A stretch of 64,000 bases of DNA from Sciurus carolinensis (lineage: Eukaryota > Chordata > Mammalia > Rodentia > Sciuridae). Under the pieces are notes generated by a model. The model did not search any database, was not told the DNA's origin, and saw nothing but the letters and a program-made list of their open reading frames with translations. The stretch is from NCBI RefSeq assembly GCF_902686445.1, contig NC_062222.1, positions 44,391,792 to 44,455,791 of the forward strand. Reading direction: 5' to 3'. Below are positions 25,261-37,245 of the stretch, piece by piece; the stretch's first letter is position 1, and the number at the start of each line of letters is the position of its first letter. Both the position numbers and the translations under genes were made by a program.

Positions 25261-25470
25261 GAACCTTGCCTGGTGGTGCATACCTGTAATCCCAGTGACT
25301 TGGGAGGTTGAGGCGTGAGGACTAAAAGTTAAAGACCAGCTTCAGCAATTTGGTGAGGCCCTAAACAACTTAGCAAGATATTTCACAATAAAAAATAAAA
25401 AAGGCTGGGGATGTAGATCAGAGGTTTAGCACTCTTGGGTTCAATCCCCAGTACCCCCCCCCCAAAAAAA
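25261..25470 (+). mobile_element. B1-dID SINE
   Basis: TGGTGGTGCATACCTGTAATC (B1-like) followed by GGCTGGGGATGTAG and an ID tail ending in C and A runs. TTCTGCTTG repeats at 25252-25260 and 25471-25479 as the target duplication. Confidence 0.9.
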
Positions 25471-27261
25471 TTCTGCTTGAAAAGTTAAGTTTCCACTCAC
25501 GTTTCCATTCATGTTGACATGGTTGTTAAGGTGAATAGTGAATCAACATTCTGAAAGAGTAGACCAGTCATCTGTCTAATGGATCAGAACTGGGAGGGGT
25601 AGGCCTGGGAGGAAGAGGTAGCAAATACCTGACAGTCTCTTTCGGAAGGAGTCACTATTGTGTACTCATAGGTTCAAACCCTATGAGAATTGATTCACAC
25701 CAAGATGCTTATAGACCTTGATTTAGAGACCCCAATGACAGTTTTTTCCCTTGGAGTGGGATAATATATCTGCTCGGGGTACAAGGTGTAAAACCATATA
25801 TAGAGCAAACTTTTCTTGGTGGTGGATTTGCTCAAAAGACAGAATTATAAGCTAATATCTTATATAGAAATTCAAAGCCAAAAATTGACTGTCCACAAAA
25901 AGTCTATTTATATCCAGAATACAGAATATTTAAATCCAATTCTCCTTTTGGAACTGTCCAAAGCCCAATAATGAATTAGAATAATGGCACCTTATCCCAG
26001 ACAGAGCTGAAGACAAGTGCTCTTCTTTGTTAAACTCTTTACTAAATATTAACAGCAAAATCTTAGTTTTAAAATTATTTCTTTAATTTTGATTTTTTAA
26101 TATTGCAAGTGTTTATTGTGGAAAATTTTAAAACAAACAGGAAAACCTAGGAGGAAAGTGAAAATTACTCAGATATTATAATAGCACATTCTTTTCTTGT
26201 CAATTGCTAATTGCATCATCCCATGATTTATTATAATTATTCTCTTTTATGCTCTCTACTTCTTGAATAATGAGACTTTAGCGTCTTTAAATCACAGTGT
26301 AGGATGGATTAACCAATTCTATTCATCATGTGTTAATTCTTGCTGGCTTTGGTTTCATAGTTATTTTTATCACTCTTGGCCCAAGATTTTACAAGTTTTT
26401 CTCACTTTTCTGCTTAGAACTGGACATCTCTTTTCTCTTTGGGTAGTCCAATAGGACATTACAATATTCAAAAAATATATTATGGATGAATATTTAAAAT
26501 TAAAGATGCATTTCCAAGTAAAAAATAGAAACTTGCTTAGTTAACTCTTTCATTTGTTGAATGATGAAATGAATTAAGACTTTGATTTTAGCAGCATAAT
26601 GTTGCAAAACAGAAGGAAAGATTGTATTTTAAAAGCAAATAGCAACAAACATAAAAAGGGAATTAAAGTATTGTTTGTTTGTTTTCTTTTTTAGACCTGT
26701 ATAGTTTTGATACCAACATCTAATGTAGAGGGCAAACAAAAACTAATGAAACTAAAAATCAATCTCACTTAAGATTATTGGTCTTGAAACCCCAAATTAG
26801 TGTAAGCAGAGGTCCAGCAACATAAGCAAGAATCACTCAAGCACAACAGGGGACCTTCAACATCTCTCTACCCTTCATCTCAGCACAGATGAAAGGAATT
26901 CTATAGAGCTGTTAAGGAGTGAGCTATATTGAGACGTGTAGAGGTGGGAAAAAAAACCAGCCATGAGCATTATTAAGGAAACAACGCAAGGTCCAGAACT
27001 AAATATACTGTGTTTCTATTTGTGAAAGATCTTAGGGAAAAACATGCACAGGTGGCACATGGGTGTGCAGTCTTATGCCGGTGTGTGTGTGCACACTTAT
27101 GCTGGTGAGAAGCAACTTTTTTAAGGTTAAAAGCAACTTTAATAGACTTCAAGAGAGAAAGACAAAGGATTAGACTAGCAGAAGAGACTTCCTTTGAAAT
27201 CCTTTTTTTGTTGTTTGAATTTTCAAATCATATGCGTGTAATTTTAAAACTAAACTAGTTT

Positions 27262-27303
27262 AGTGTCTTGTCTCCACGTGACTGTGTATCATCCTGGCCA
27301 GTT
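27262..27303 (+). pseudogene. Short near-copy of TIFA coding sequence in TIFA intron 1
   Basis: 42 bases match the TIFA coding exon at 28252-28293 with five substitutions. Read in the TIFA frame this encodes CLHVTVYHPGQF against [12 protein letters not shown]. No splice sites or continuing frame surround it, and the next TIFA codons do not follow. It appears to be a small duplicated fragment, not an exon. Confidence 0.75.
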
Positions 27304-28195
27304 TCTTTTTAAAATAACTTCATAAAAATTTTAGCAGTTAATTCTCTTCTCTGGTTATACTACTTGAAACACTCCAGTTATCAAAGGGGGAACATAGGGA
27401 AGTTTAGTTGGAGGGCACCCAGGGGCCAGGGGCTGTAGGGATGTGGTTAACAGCAGTTGGGTTGTTGATTGTGGTTAGTGACCAAAAAGCATCCAGTTGC
27501 TAAAAACCATGCACAGAAATAAACAACTCCAGTTCTAGTGCACACCATGATATTCAGAACTACCTTGTGGAGATTTATTTTTTTTAAAGTGTGTAATGTT
27601 TAAATTTAAAATTAAAAAATATTATAACCATTTAAAGCATTTACTATTTCAGACACTTAACTGTTGGAAATCTAAGTGAGGTTATGAGGAAAAATATTTC
27701 AATTCTTTGTTTATAACACATTTCTTATTTAACCAGATTTCACAGTTTATAATAATATCATAATGCAGTTAATAAACTGTGGGTTTTATGGGTATATCCT
27801 CTGAGGGTATTCAAACCAGAGATTTTTTTTATTTCCCAATTTTCTTTTTAAAGTACAACTATAACATTTTTCTCTGGGCTCAAGTTACTCTATTTCAATG
27901 AAAAAAGATCTGAGGTTTTTTTGTCACTATATTGTCAATAATCATGACCTCCCTATTGTCCAGTTTATATGTGTGGTCTTCTGGTCAAACTAAACATGAA
28001 AAATAAAGAGATAGCTAAAGGTAAGACACTGATTCAGATAGGGCTGGGTATAAGATTTCACGCTTCCATTAGATAATTGAAAGATCTCTTGTATTATCAC
28101 CCATCAGACAATTTTCACCAGAATATTAGAATCAAAGTTCTTAGTGATGTGAACCAAGTTATATGTGAATTAACTTGGTGGTTTAACTGTTGCAG

Positions 28196-28216
28196 GCTGG
28201 TCTTCTGGTGCACATC
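28196..28216 (+). other. TIFA: TIFA exon 2, 5' UTR part with splice acceptor
   Basis: TTTAACTGTTGCAG ends at 28195, a good acceptor. This leaves 21 noncoding bases before the start codon. Confidence 0.75.
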
Positions 28217-28771
28217 ATGTCCAATTTTGAAGATGCCGACACAGAAGAGACAGTGACTTGTCTCCACATGACAGCGTATCATCCTGGCCAATTGCAAAGT
28301 GGAATATTTCAATCCACAATGTTTTACAATAGAAGGAAATTCACCTCCACTGAAATGATAAAATTTGGGCGGAATTCCAACATCTGTCATTATGTTTTTC
28401 AGGACAAACAGGCTTCACGAATTCAGTTTTCTCTACAGCCATTTAAACAGTTCAACAGCTCAGTTCTCTCTTTTGAAACTAAAAATATGAGTAGGAAGAC
28501 CAGTCTGATTGTGGACAACCAGGTGCTATACTACCTAAATAAAATGGACCTGCCCTACAGGTGCATAGTCAAATTCGGTGAGTATCAGTTCCTGTTGGAG
28601 AAGGAAGATGGAGAGTCTCTGGAATGGTTTGAGACTCAATTTCTTTTTTCTCCAAGACCGCTCTTACAAGAAAATTGGCCAGCACAGACACCCATACCTG
28701 AGAATGGCAGCTATTCATCCTATTCTACCCAAAGCCCTCTTCCTACAGAAATTGATGAAAATGAATTGTGA
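28217..28771 (+). CDS. TIFA: TIFA, TRAF-interacting protein with FHA domain
   Basis: Cytosolic adaptor that carries the signal from the ADP-heptose sensor kinase ALPK1 to TRAF6 and NF-kB. The single coding exon encodes 184 residues, the usual length. Visible are the N-terminal Thr9 in the DADTEET context, which ALPK1 phosphorylates; the FHA core from about residue 47 with the phosphothreonine-binding KFGRNSN (49-55) and HY/SR loops, extending through [15 protein letters not shown] strands to about 125; and the C-terminal TRAF6-binding PTEIDE (176-181, Glu178). The start is chosen at ATG 28217 because it gives the family N-terminus [11 protein letters not shown], with A at -3. The acceptor lies 21 bp upstream, at 28195/28196. 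It runs tail-to-tail with AP1AR. All key residues are present, so it looks functional. Confidence 0.98.
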   Translation: MSNFEDADTEETVTCLHMTAYHPGQLQSGIFQSTMFYNRRKFTSTEMIKFGRNSNICHYVFQDKQASRIQFSLQPFKQFNSSVLSFETKNMSRKTSLIVDNQVLYYLNKMDLPYRCIVKFGEYQFLLEKEDGESLEWFETQFLFSPRPLLQENWPAQTPIPENGSYSSYSTQSPLPTEIDENEL

Positions 28772-29436
28772 ACAGAGGGTCTAAGAGGAAAAACATGAAG
28801 GATGAAGAACACATTTGTAGACATTCTACTTATTAAGAGTTTATTAGTGTAGTACATTGTAGTCATCTGTTAGGCTGCCAAGTTTGGGATTTGGTATTAT
28901 CATCGTGTTGTTAGTCATGGACTTAGTCACCTGTTGCACTCCTGAATCTATGAAGAATTAAGTGTACATTAGCGAAGGTTAGTGTGTAAGAATATCCTTT
29001 GTGATGAAATTGTGTTCTCAAAATAAGGTCATATATTTTTATTTTTATTCTTGATTTCGGTCCTGTGTTTTGCTTTTGTAAGGAACTATGTCTTGGTTTG
29101 GTCATATCATTTCACAGCAGTCATTAGTTTTCAAAGCCAAAGCTTATTAACTGGTGTCTAATAGCTTGTTAGTACTTGTAGAACCAGAGTACTGGAATGA
29201 GTTCTAGAGTTCTGTCTGTGTGTCATTGTGGTTTAAATATAAGGAGAAGCAACACCTTGATTTTTCTTTATGGAATTATAGACTGTTCCTAAGATGACAG
29301 TTCTCCTCAACCTCCTTGTTTGTATTCATCTAAAACTAATATTTAAACATTTTAAAAAATCGCTGTGCTTAAAATTTTTTTCTTACTGAATTTGAAGTTT
29401 GATTTTTATGTGCTTTACATAACTTTTCAATTTCAA

Positions 29437-29650
29437 TTTTTTTTTTTTTTTTTGGTACCAGGGATTGAACCCAGGGGCACTTTATTACTCGGCAACATCC
29501 CCAGCCCTGTTTATCTTTTATTTTGAGACAGGTCTCACTAAGGTGCTTAGGGCTTCCCTAAGTTGCTGAAACTGGTTTTGACCTTGTGATCCTCCTGGCT
29601 CAGCCTACTGAGTTGCTGGGATTACAAGTGTGTACCACCATGCCAAGCTT
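29437..29650 (-). mobile_element. B1-dID SINE inside the TIFA 3' UTR (antisense)
   Basis: T run, then GGTACCAGGGATTGAACCCA, CATCCCCAGCCC and the B1-like part to TGTACCACCATGCC. TTCAATTT words flank both sides. It is antisense to TIFA and makes up about a fifth of the predicted 3' UTR. Confidence 0.9.
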
Positions 29651-29817
29651 AACTTCAATTTGTAGCAGCAGTCATGAACATAATAAAGTCAAAGGTAAAT
29701 TCCTTAATCATTTCTGTGAAATTTTCTAAAAAAGGGAAATAATTGTTCTTAGGATGTTCTAGTAAATATGTCAATATTTATAATAAATGCTTAAACATTT
29801 CTAAAATTTTAGCTTCA

Positions 29818-29823
29818 AATAAA
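29818..29823 (+). promoter_or_regulatory. TIFA: Polyadenylation signal, TIFA
   Basis: Canonical AATAAA followed within 10 bases by TTGTCTTT. The best candidate end of the TIFA transcript. Confidence 0.55.
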
Positions 29824-30236
29824 GTTGTCTTTACTTAAAACATTCACATTTCACTCATGTTAGCTGAGTTAAAGTGAGTGTTAGTGAATGTTGCATAAAT
29901 AAGAACCCTTCAGTGAAATTTCCAGGTAAATTTCATGTTGTAAGAGGTCCAATGTTTGAATAAAATAAGTAACCACATTTCAGTAACAAACTTCCTAAAA
30001 TATGTTTAATAATATTTTAGACTTTATGGCCTCTTCCCAGGTGATTGTTAGCCCGAGTACACCTCCTCTTGTTTCAGATCACCAGTTACTTCTGGCCATA
30101 GAAGGTGATGTCCAGCACTTTAGCCCCTCCTCAGTCCTGGGACTGTTGCTGTAGAAGAGAACTACTTTTCCCCACTTAAAGTGGCCCAAATAACTTTTAA
30201 TTCTGTGTCCAGTTTTTCTGCTTATTCCCTGTGGTA

Positions 30237-30725
30237 GGCACAGTTATGGTTTGGCCAAAGGCATCCAGATGTCCATGTGCTAACCTCTGGAGCTGTGAAT
30301 GTGTTATGTAGCAAATGGGAATTAGGGCTGCAAATGGAATTAAGTTTGCTCATTAGTTGACCTTAAAACTGAGAGATCATCTTAGATTATTCTGGACCCA
30401 ATAATTACAGGGTCCTTTCAAATAGGAGAGGCAGAGCAAGATGTCAGAGTGATGAAGTGTGAGGACTTGATCTGCTGGTGCCAGCTTTGAAGATCCTTGA
30501 GTCAAGAAATGCAGGCAATCTCTAGAAGCTAGAAAACATACACTCGATATCTAGAAGCTGAAAAAGGCAGAGAAAACTCTAGAAAGAAATGAAATCCTGT
30601 GGACACCTTGATTTTAGTCCAGTGAGATTTGTTTCTTACCTACAGAACTTGAAGATGATAAATTTGTTGTGAGCCATTAAACTGCAATAATTTGTTACAG
30701 CAGCAGATACTCTGACCTGAGGTTA
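30237..30725 (+). mobile_element. Ancient MLT1-like LTR (ERVL-MaLR)
   Basis: Recalls this LTR class in order: 'gtccatgtgctaacctctgg', a 'ggacccaataattacagggt' block, 'gaaatgcaggcaatctctag', 'ggacaccttgattttagtcc', and 'gcaataatttgttacagcag' at the end. Assigned from memory of the consensus; the subfamily is not certain. Confidence 0.55.
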
Positions 30726-33419
30726 TTCATCTACTATCTATTCTAGTCACTGTCAATAAGTTGCCTTTACTCTATTATCTTTTTCTGGGATTGTAACTTC
30801 CTGTCTAATGTGGATTCACAAACTAGGTCACCCAGATTGTTAGAATTGCTCATAGTACCAGTAGTCTTATGGTAAAGACTGCCTCTGAGTGAAGTGTGTA
30901 CACTCTAATGTGTAGGTTATATAACATTTTGGTCATTTTGAAAGACCTTTCCACTTGTTTCTTGTCTTCGAGGCTGATGACTGAATTGCTGAATTACAGA
31001 GTTTTAATATTAAGAAATTTCTGTATCATTGTTACTGAACCCAAAAATTGTGTTAGGAGATACATCCAGAAAAATCTCATACTCATATAAATAGTTAATG
31101 ATTTTTCCCATTTATCCTGCTAAAGTTTTGTTCGATTTGAGAAATACAAACTTCAATTTTTTTCTATTTTTTTTCTTAACAGAGTGACAAAAGAGAGAGG
31201 GTTTCTAAATAGTAAACACCATTGTTCTCCGAATAGAAACATTCCATAGCCCAATTCTTATAGGTAATAATGGAGTAATAGGTTAGTATTAAAATTGTTT
31301 TGATTTCAAAGCTTAAAATCTCTACCAGAGCTACCCCAGCACATAGGGGTTGTTAGAGGCAAGCTGAAGTACCTCACGGAACACATGGAAGGAATGCAGC
31401 AGACTTTAGGCAAGATTCAAATGCCTGCAGCTCTGCCCCACAGTGAATATGGGCTCCATTCTCCAAATACATGGTGGCGCAAGACCACACAAAACTCCAA
31501 GATTTACATGTTATTGATCACTCAAAGAGAAACTGATCGCCTATTCCAGTTCCAGGGAAGGGTCAGCTTGCCACCCTTCCACTAACCGACTCTCCTCAGG
31601 TAACATAGTCACATATAATAGCTACTCTTGTCAGTGATCATGTGGAAAGAAAAAGCATTTTCTTAAAAAAAAAAAAATGACCACAGTGGGCTGGACGGGG
31701 ACAAACAAAATATTGGTATTCTGCAGCTAAGCTGTAAAAATTTCCACAACCTGAAGGACTCCCCTGTCCCTAGGAATTGAATTTTCTTGTGCCAAGTTGA
31801 GAGGTGTGTTAACTGGTGCCAGTATTACAATCACTTTTTTCAATCTCCATCTTCACAACATGGTTGTGCTTTCCACTGGTGAAATCTCATGCCATGTGAT
31901 TCTATAACCATTTTCTAGAAAATTCTGTGTCTACTATATGATGTAATGACTGACTTGTAGAAGCCTAACTTTTAGGCTCTTCTATGCACGGTGGTATTCA
32001 TTTCAATGAAGGTAAGATGGGCTATGCAGTCATTTAAGCTGTACTTTAAATTACATATATCTTGTAGGAAAATTAGCCATACTCCTACTACCAGGAGATA
32101 ACTGTTAACATTTTGTGTGTGTGTAAGTGGTGGTTGCTTTCATGTTACTTTAGGGCCCTCTTTACTTTTCCAGTTAACACTTGTTTATTTATTCCTTATA
32201 TTGTTTTCTGTTAAAATAACAATGTGGTTACTATTTTATTGTGTGGACCATGATTGAAACCATCAGAGAACTTGGATTTCAGGTGGTGTCTAAGGATGAG
32301 AGCTGTGTGAAGTGTGACTGCAATTTATTTGGCTTCTAGTTGGTTTGAGTTTTCTCAAACCAATAACTCATTATTCAACAATTCATTCTACATGAAAATA
32401 TTTTGCCTTGCATGTCTTAAGTGAGGAATTTAGGGCCTGGAGCTCTGGTGAAGAAAATTGGAGAACAGTGATTTCAGTTGTTTCTGGCCTCACTACTTTG
32501 TTACTGATGGAAGGCTGCAAGGGACTAGAGATGAATCAGTCTGGTACTGTTGACTGGCATTGTTGCTCAAAAGTCAAAGTCATTTTAAAACAAACCTTTG
32601 TCACAAGAGGTGCAACAATGGAATGTCACATTAGGTCAGAGTGTCTTTTTATGACAATATCACTTTGGGTATCTTTAAGCAATTTTTCAATATTCAGCTA
32701 AGCAAACAAAACCAACCCGGACCCCTCAAAAATAATACTGACCTATCTCTACAGAATGAAGTGACAGTATTAAGTGTGGACTCTGAATCATACTGCCTCA
32801 GTTCATCTATTTCCCATGTAACCTGACACTAGCTCAGGATCCTTTTCTGAAAAACAAGGATTAAAATAGTGCTTCCCTCACAGTGTCTCTCTTTAGATCA
32901 GTTCAATACCCTTATCCTATGGTCCCCTTATCAGTGTTCCACAAAGCATGTCATTATGACTAGCACTGGGCAGTTAGGTCCTTACATTTAACAGTCATAT
33001 ATAAAAGATTTCTGAACCACCGAGGACATTACTATATCTTTAAACATTTAAATAATTTGTAATAATCAAAATATTCATATTAATCATTTTTCTAATTTAA
33101 TTTTATTTTCACCTTTAATATTATCTAAAAATATAAGAATCAGATGCAGGAAATCCATTTCTTAGAGAATTCTTTTGTGATCTCACCAATGAGATAATTA
33201 ACTGGAGGCACCAAGAAAATGAAGATAGGATAACATTATAAATATATTAAATCTATTTTATTAAGATGGCTGTGTTAAAAATTTATGATGAGGATATCTT
33301 TATATAGAGCAAAATGATAATTTTGGCCTCTACTAACAATATATCTAATTATTGAAAAAAAAGGAGGCATAATTCCAAGTTATATCATTTTAGAAGTAGC
33401 TAAACTATTTCTAGCATCT

Positions 33420-35165
33420 TAAATAAAAACCCTTACATTACTCCACAACCCCCTCCAACTATCTCATTTCTCTGCTGAGAGCAAAACTTTTTGAATAATA
33501 TCTACACTGGCTGTTTTATTATTTATCCCGTACCTCCTCAATTTCTATCCCTTCATTTGTGTAACAAACATGCATCAGTCTTCATGTTCCCAAACCCAAC
33601 CCTAACTCACCCGTCCTCTTCTCAAAGCATTTGATGTTGGTGACTCCCATCTCCTCCTGGCATGACACCACACCTGCATTCCTCCTGAATCTGCTTTAGG
33701 CTGTTTCTCCATTCCTTTGAAGGTCACATTAGAGAAATCGGCCTTCTCTGCTTTTGTGGTTCCCTGGGGTGAACTCAGCTAGTGCACTGACTTAAAATAC
33801 CACTCATCTACTAATGACTCCCAAACTTCACCTAGACCTCCTTCCTGGAGCTATAGATATGCACCCTAGCATCCTTATTCAAATGTCTCACCACAGCTCA
33901 AATGGAACTTTCAAACAGAATTCTTCATGTCCCCCACTTTGCCAAACCTGTCCCCTCCGTTACATTTATTAAGTCAAGCCAGAGCCAAAAAGATAATGTG
34001 AGGCACAGTGGTAGCTGCTAGGTTGGCTGTCACACATCCATAGATTTGGCCTTAAGGGAGACACTGAGCTCAAATCAATTTAGATAGCTTATTACTTGCA
34101 CAGATAGCAAAAGCAACAGCAGTACAGTCAGCTCCTGGCATCCCTTGTCCTTACAAATGTCCCAGATGACAGACGACGTAAGAGTAGCTGAGGTTAATTG
34201 TCGGGGAGCACTGTAAACTATGGCCAAGCAGTTTCATAGCCTGTTTCTGTACATGAATGGAGATGAGGTGGAGTCCCATTCCTCACTGGAACCATGGAGT
34301 TGGATGAGAAATTACCTCATGACAGCCTTCTTCAAGAAAGGGAAGCGGGTGACAAATGGACCTTTAACAACTCCTCTAAGACTAACTATCTTGGCATGTT
34401 CCTGGCAGAATCAGAGTTTTTTGCCTCTGTGGTCTATGTGTAGCGAATATCCTTATATTCATCAGAAAACCCTATAGTTCTACCTTTCAATCTGCTCTGA
34501 ATTTCTGCATCCATTAAAAATTCTAAACCACACCATGTCCCTTTGGGTGTTCTATACATACATTCCTGTCCTCTTATAATTCATTCTCTACATAGCAGCT
34601 AGTTATCTTTGGAAAATGCAAGTATGATAACTATACATCCTAAGTTACATAGAATGCCAAGGGCCTTCTGTTATGCACCAAATAAAATTCACTCTTAAAT
34701 ATGGACTAGCAGGCCTCACATGATCTGGCCCCTAACTATCCTTCCAACATCAACTCATCCCACTCCTGCCCCTCATTCTTGATGCTTTCAGTTCCATGGT
34801 TTTTTATTCTTTCAACATACCAAATTCATTCCTACTGCAGAAACTTTGTATTTACTGTTCCCTTTGATTGTAACATGCTTTACCAGGCCTCTTTGCTTCC
34901 AGCTCAACAATTAAGTCTCAACTCAAATGTCTCCTTGGAGGGGATTCCCCTGATCTATCAAAAGTAAACAGTTGGCCCTCAGTTACCTCTGTCTTCTTAC
35001 ACCTTGCATATTTCCTAACTGATCTGATTTTCTTGTTTATTTATTATTGTCTATCTGTCTTACCAGGGTGATAAGAGCAGGGACCTTCTAAGTTTGTTTA
35101 CTGTTATGTCTCTAACACTCTTCCAGACCCAGCAGATTCTCCAGTGTTTGTTGAATAAATAAGTT
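33420..35165 (+). mobile_element. LINE L2 fragment
   Basis: L2 3'-region words in order: CTAATGACTCCCAAACTTCAC, then TGATCTGGCCCCTAACTA (about 34722), the 'ctcaactcaaatgtctcctt' block (about 34917), GGGACCTTCT, and the terminal GTTTGTTGAATAAATAAG (about 35145). About 33980-34480 does not fit and may be a later insertion. Confidence 0.65.
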
Positions 35166-35369
35166 ATTCTAGGGTATTTTATGAACATAAAGTAAAAAAT
35201 TAATATTCTTTTTCTTAGTAGTTAAAACATTTTTCAAGTTTAGTTCCATCTTCCTTTCCTAATTTATTCCTTTTTGTTTTCACATCAGATTTAATAATTT
35301 TAAGTTGTCATAATATTTGTATCTTTATGAATAGATAAAATAAAATCAGTAATAATCAAATAATTATCT

Positions 35370-36979
35370 TTAAATGTAAAAATGTGTTTATTCACAATCC
35401 TTGAGAAGTTACCATTCCTTCAGAAAAATTTTTATGAACAAAAAGCCAAGAAAAATTACAATAGTAGCTTATGCCAAACCAAAAATATACATCTGATGTA
35501 TATAAACTTTAAAAAGCATTAACACAGGCAATGTGAATATAGAGTACCTTAAAATATTTCCAATGACACAGCTACAACTCAAATTCTATTGACAGATATA
35601 AATAAAAGCATTTACTAATGTATTATATATACATATTAAAGTGTCATATTTATTTCTATGAGATTAAAAAAAGAACAAAAAAAAACTACAGATTCATTGC
35701 CTAGCAGTTCAAATATTGAAAGGGCCACATGATTTTTTTTTTAAGTACAGCAGGAACTTTAAGTTACTATTTATATCTGGACCTTCCTATATTTTTGAGA
35801 ACATGCACTGTCACTGTTGTAAGAAAAAGAAAAGAAAAACACAATAAGGAGAAAAAAAAAAACCTGGTTTGCTTATTAAATCATACTCAATCCTCAGCAA
35901 AATCAAGGAAAGCAATCAGGGACTGTTTTATATCCCTGGCCTTTGATATTGATACATAAATTTCAATGAGAAGGGAAGTTAACTGTCTATTGCAAAATGC
36001 AGTTATATATACTTATACTGAAATACTTAGTTCCATCCCATTTAAGTTCCCCGTACTACAAGGCAAAGGAAAGTGTAATAAAATCAATGGAACCTTTCAT
36101 GCTAGAAAGGATTTTATTTACTTTGAAATACCCGTATTACCCTTTTTATGTTTTTTTTTCTTAAGTCATTCAGAGGACATGTTCTATGTAAAATCTAAGA
36201 TCATTCATTGGAAATACAGAATTTAAAAAAATAATGACACCTAAAAACTTAATATATCAATTTAAAGCCAATATAGTTGCATGTAAAAGGAAGTGAAAAA
36301 CCTAAATATATACATATTTCCTTAAATATAATTTTTATTACCAACTTAAATGTCCAAACTCTAAAGTTTATTTTTATCATATTATCTTTTGTTTAGATCG
36401 AATCAACATCATCATACTAGGTTATACAATAAACAGAAAGAAACTGATACTTCAGCATTTTGTAGGGTCATCTATGCAAATTAATTGTGCTTAATACTAG
36501 TTAATAAAATCCAAAGAAGCCATAGAAGTAAATAATGCTGGAAAAGGAATACTATTCTAAATCTGACAATCCCTGCTCATGCTCCCTTCACATCTGCTGA
36601 GAATTAACAAAAAATACTTTTAATATCTTCACAGTTATATAATGGAATGGGCTTAGTAAAGCATCTGAAGTAAAAGTAATGAACTTTTTAAAATATATAA
36701 ATCTATAAGAGTAAACAGGAATTCTATAGTTAAATTAAATGTAATTGATAACATGACAAAACCATTAAATTGGTCTTGAAAAGCAGAAGGCAGATGATAA
36801 AATTGCACTTAATTCTGAAGCAATTCAGATCTATCATTTCTACTCCTTTCTAACAAAATAATCATTTACAACGTGGTTTCTAACCTCCCCCTTTTGAAAA
36901 GGCTCAACGCAACCATTTATACATTCTAGTTGGTTTTAACATTTGGTCATAACTAATACACAGTTTACACAATTTCACC
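35370..36979 (-). other. AP1AR: AP1AR 3' UTR (predicted)
   Basis: AT-rich, SINE-free sequence after the AP1AR stop. On the minus strand an AATAAA lies at 35392-35387, giving a 3' UTR of about 1.6 kb. Earlier A-rich signals are possible. Confidence 0.5.
35387..35392 (-). promoter_or_regulatory. AP1AR: Candidate polyadenylation signal, AP1AR
   Basis: AATAAA on the minus strand (TTTATT on plus), 1.6 kb past the stop codon. Predicted from position only. Confidence 0.4.
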
Positions 36980-37245
36980 CTATCGAATCTGTTGACCTGT
37001 ATCAGACTGCTTCGTGCCAGAATCAGACAGTTCTAATACAGGATTTACAAATCCAGAATACTCGGAATTGCCATTATCATCCATTTCGGCACTGACAAAA
37101 TCATTCTCCCATTCCAGTCCGTTGGAGTCATCAGAGGCTGACGTGGGGTTACTTCCAGTCTTCTTGCTGCTACACTTAAGTGCTGCCCGGAGAATGTCTT
37201 CCTCTGTTTTAGAACGCTCTCTCATTGGAAGCATTCTATTCATGC
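36980..37245 (-). CDS. AP1AR: AP1AR exon 10 (last coding exon)
   Basis: Acceptor TCAAATCCTAG|GC at 37246. Two bases complete Gly215, then 87 codons (MNRMLPMRERSKTEEDIL...) to the TAG at 36982-36980. It contains the second W-acidic motif LEWENDF, and the hydrophobic stretches DFVSAEMDD and SGFVNPVLE, which resemble gamma-ear binding sites (inference). Confidence 0.97.

Larger units (their letters stand above)
22190..28195 (+). other. TIFA: TIFA intron 1 (predicted)
   Basis: 6.0 kb without coding regions, from the predicted donor at 22189 to the acceptor TTTAACTGTTGCAG ending at 28195. It contains SINEs at 23951-24128 and 25261-25470, a MIR at about 24830-25010, an old unclassified repeat near 25040-25160 (GTGCAGTAACAAATGACCCC), and the 42-bp TIFA-like segment at 27262-27303. 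Confidence 0.5.
28772..29842 (+). other. TIFA: TIFA 3' UTR (predicted)
   Basis: Follows the TGA at 28769-28771. It is AT-rich with an antisense B1-dID SINE at 29437-29650. AATAAA signals lie at 29783 and 29818-29823, the latter followed by GT/T-rich sequence, so cleavage at about 29840 is likely. A later AATAAA-like word near 29960 is an alternative. Confidence 0.6.
29843..35369. other. Intergenic region between convergent TIFA and AP1AR
   Basis: No coding region seen. Holds an MLT1-like LTR (30237-30725) and an L2 remnant (33420-35165). About 30730-33400 is unrecognised AT-rich DNA. Small frames at 31385-31585 and 32408-32701 have no recognisable family or splice context. Transcripts of either neighbour may extend into it. 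Confidence 0.5.
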
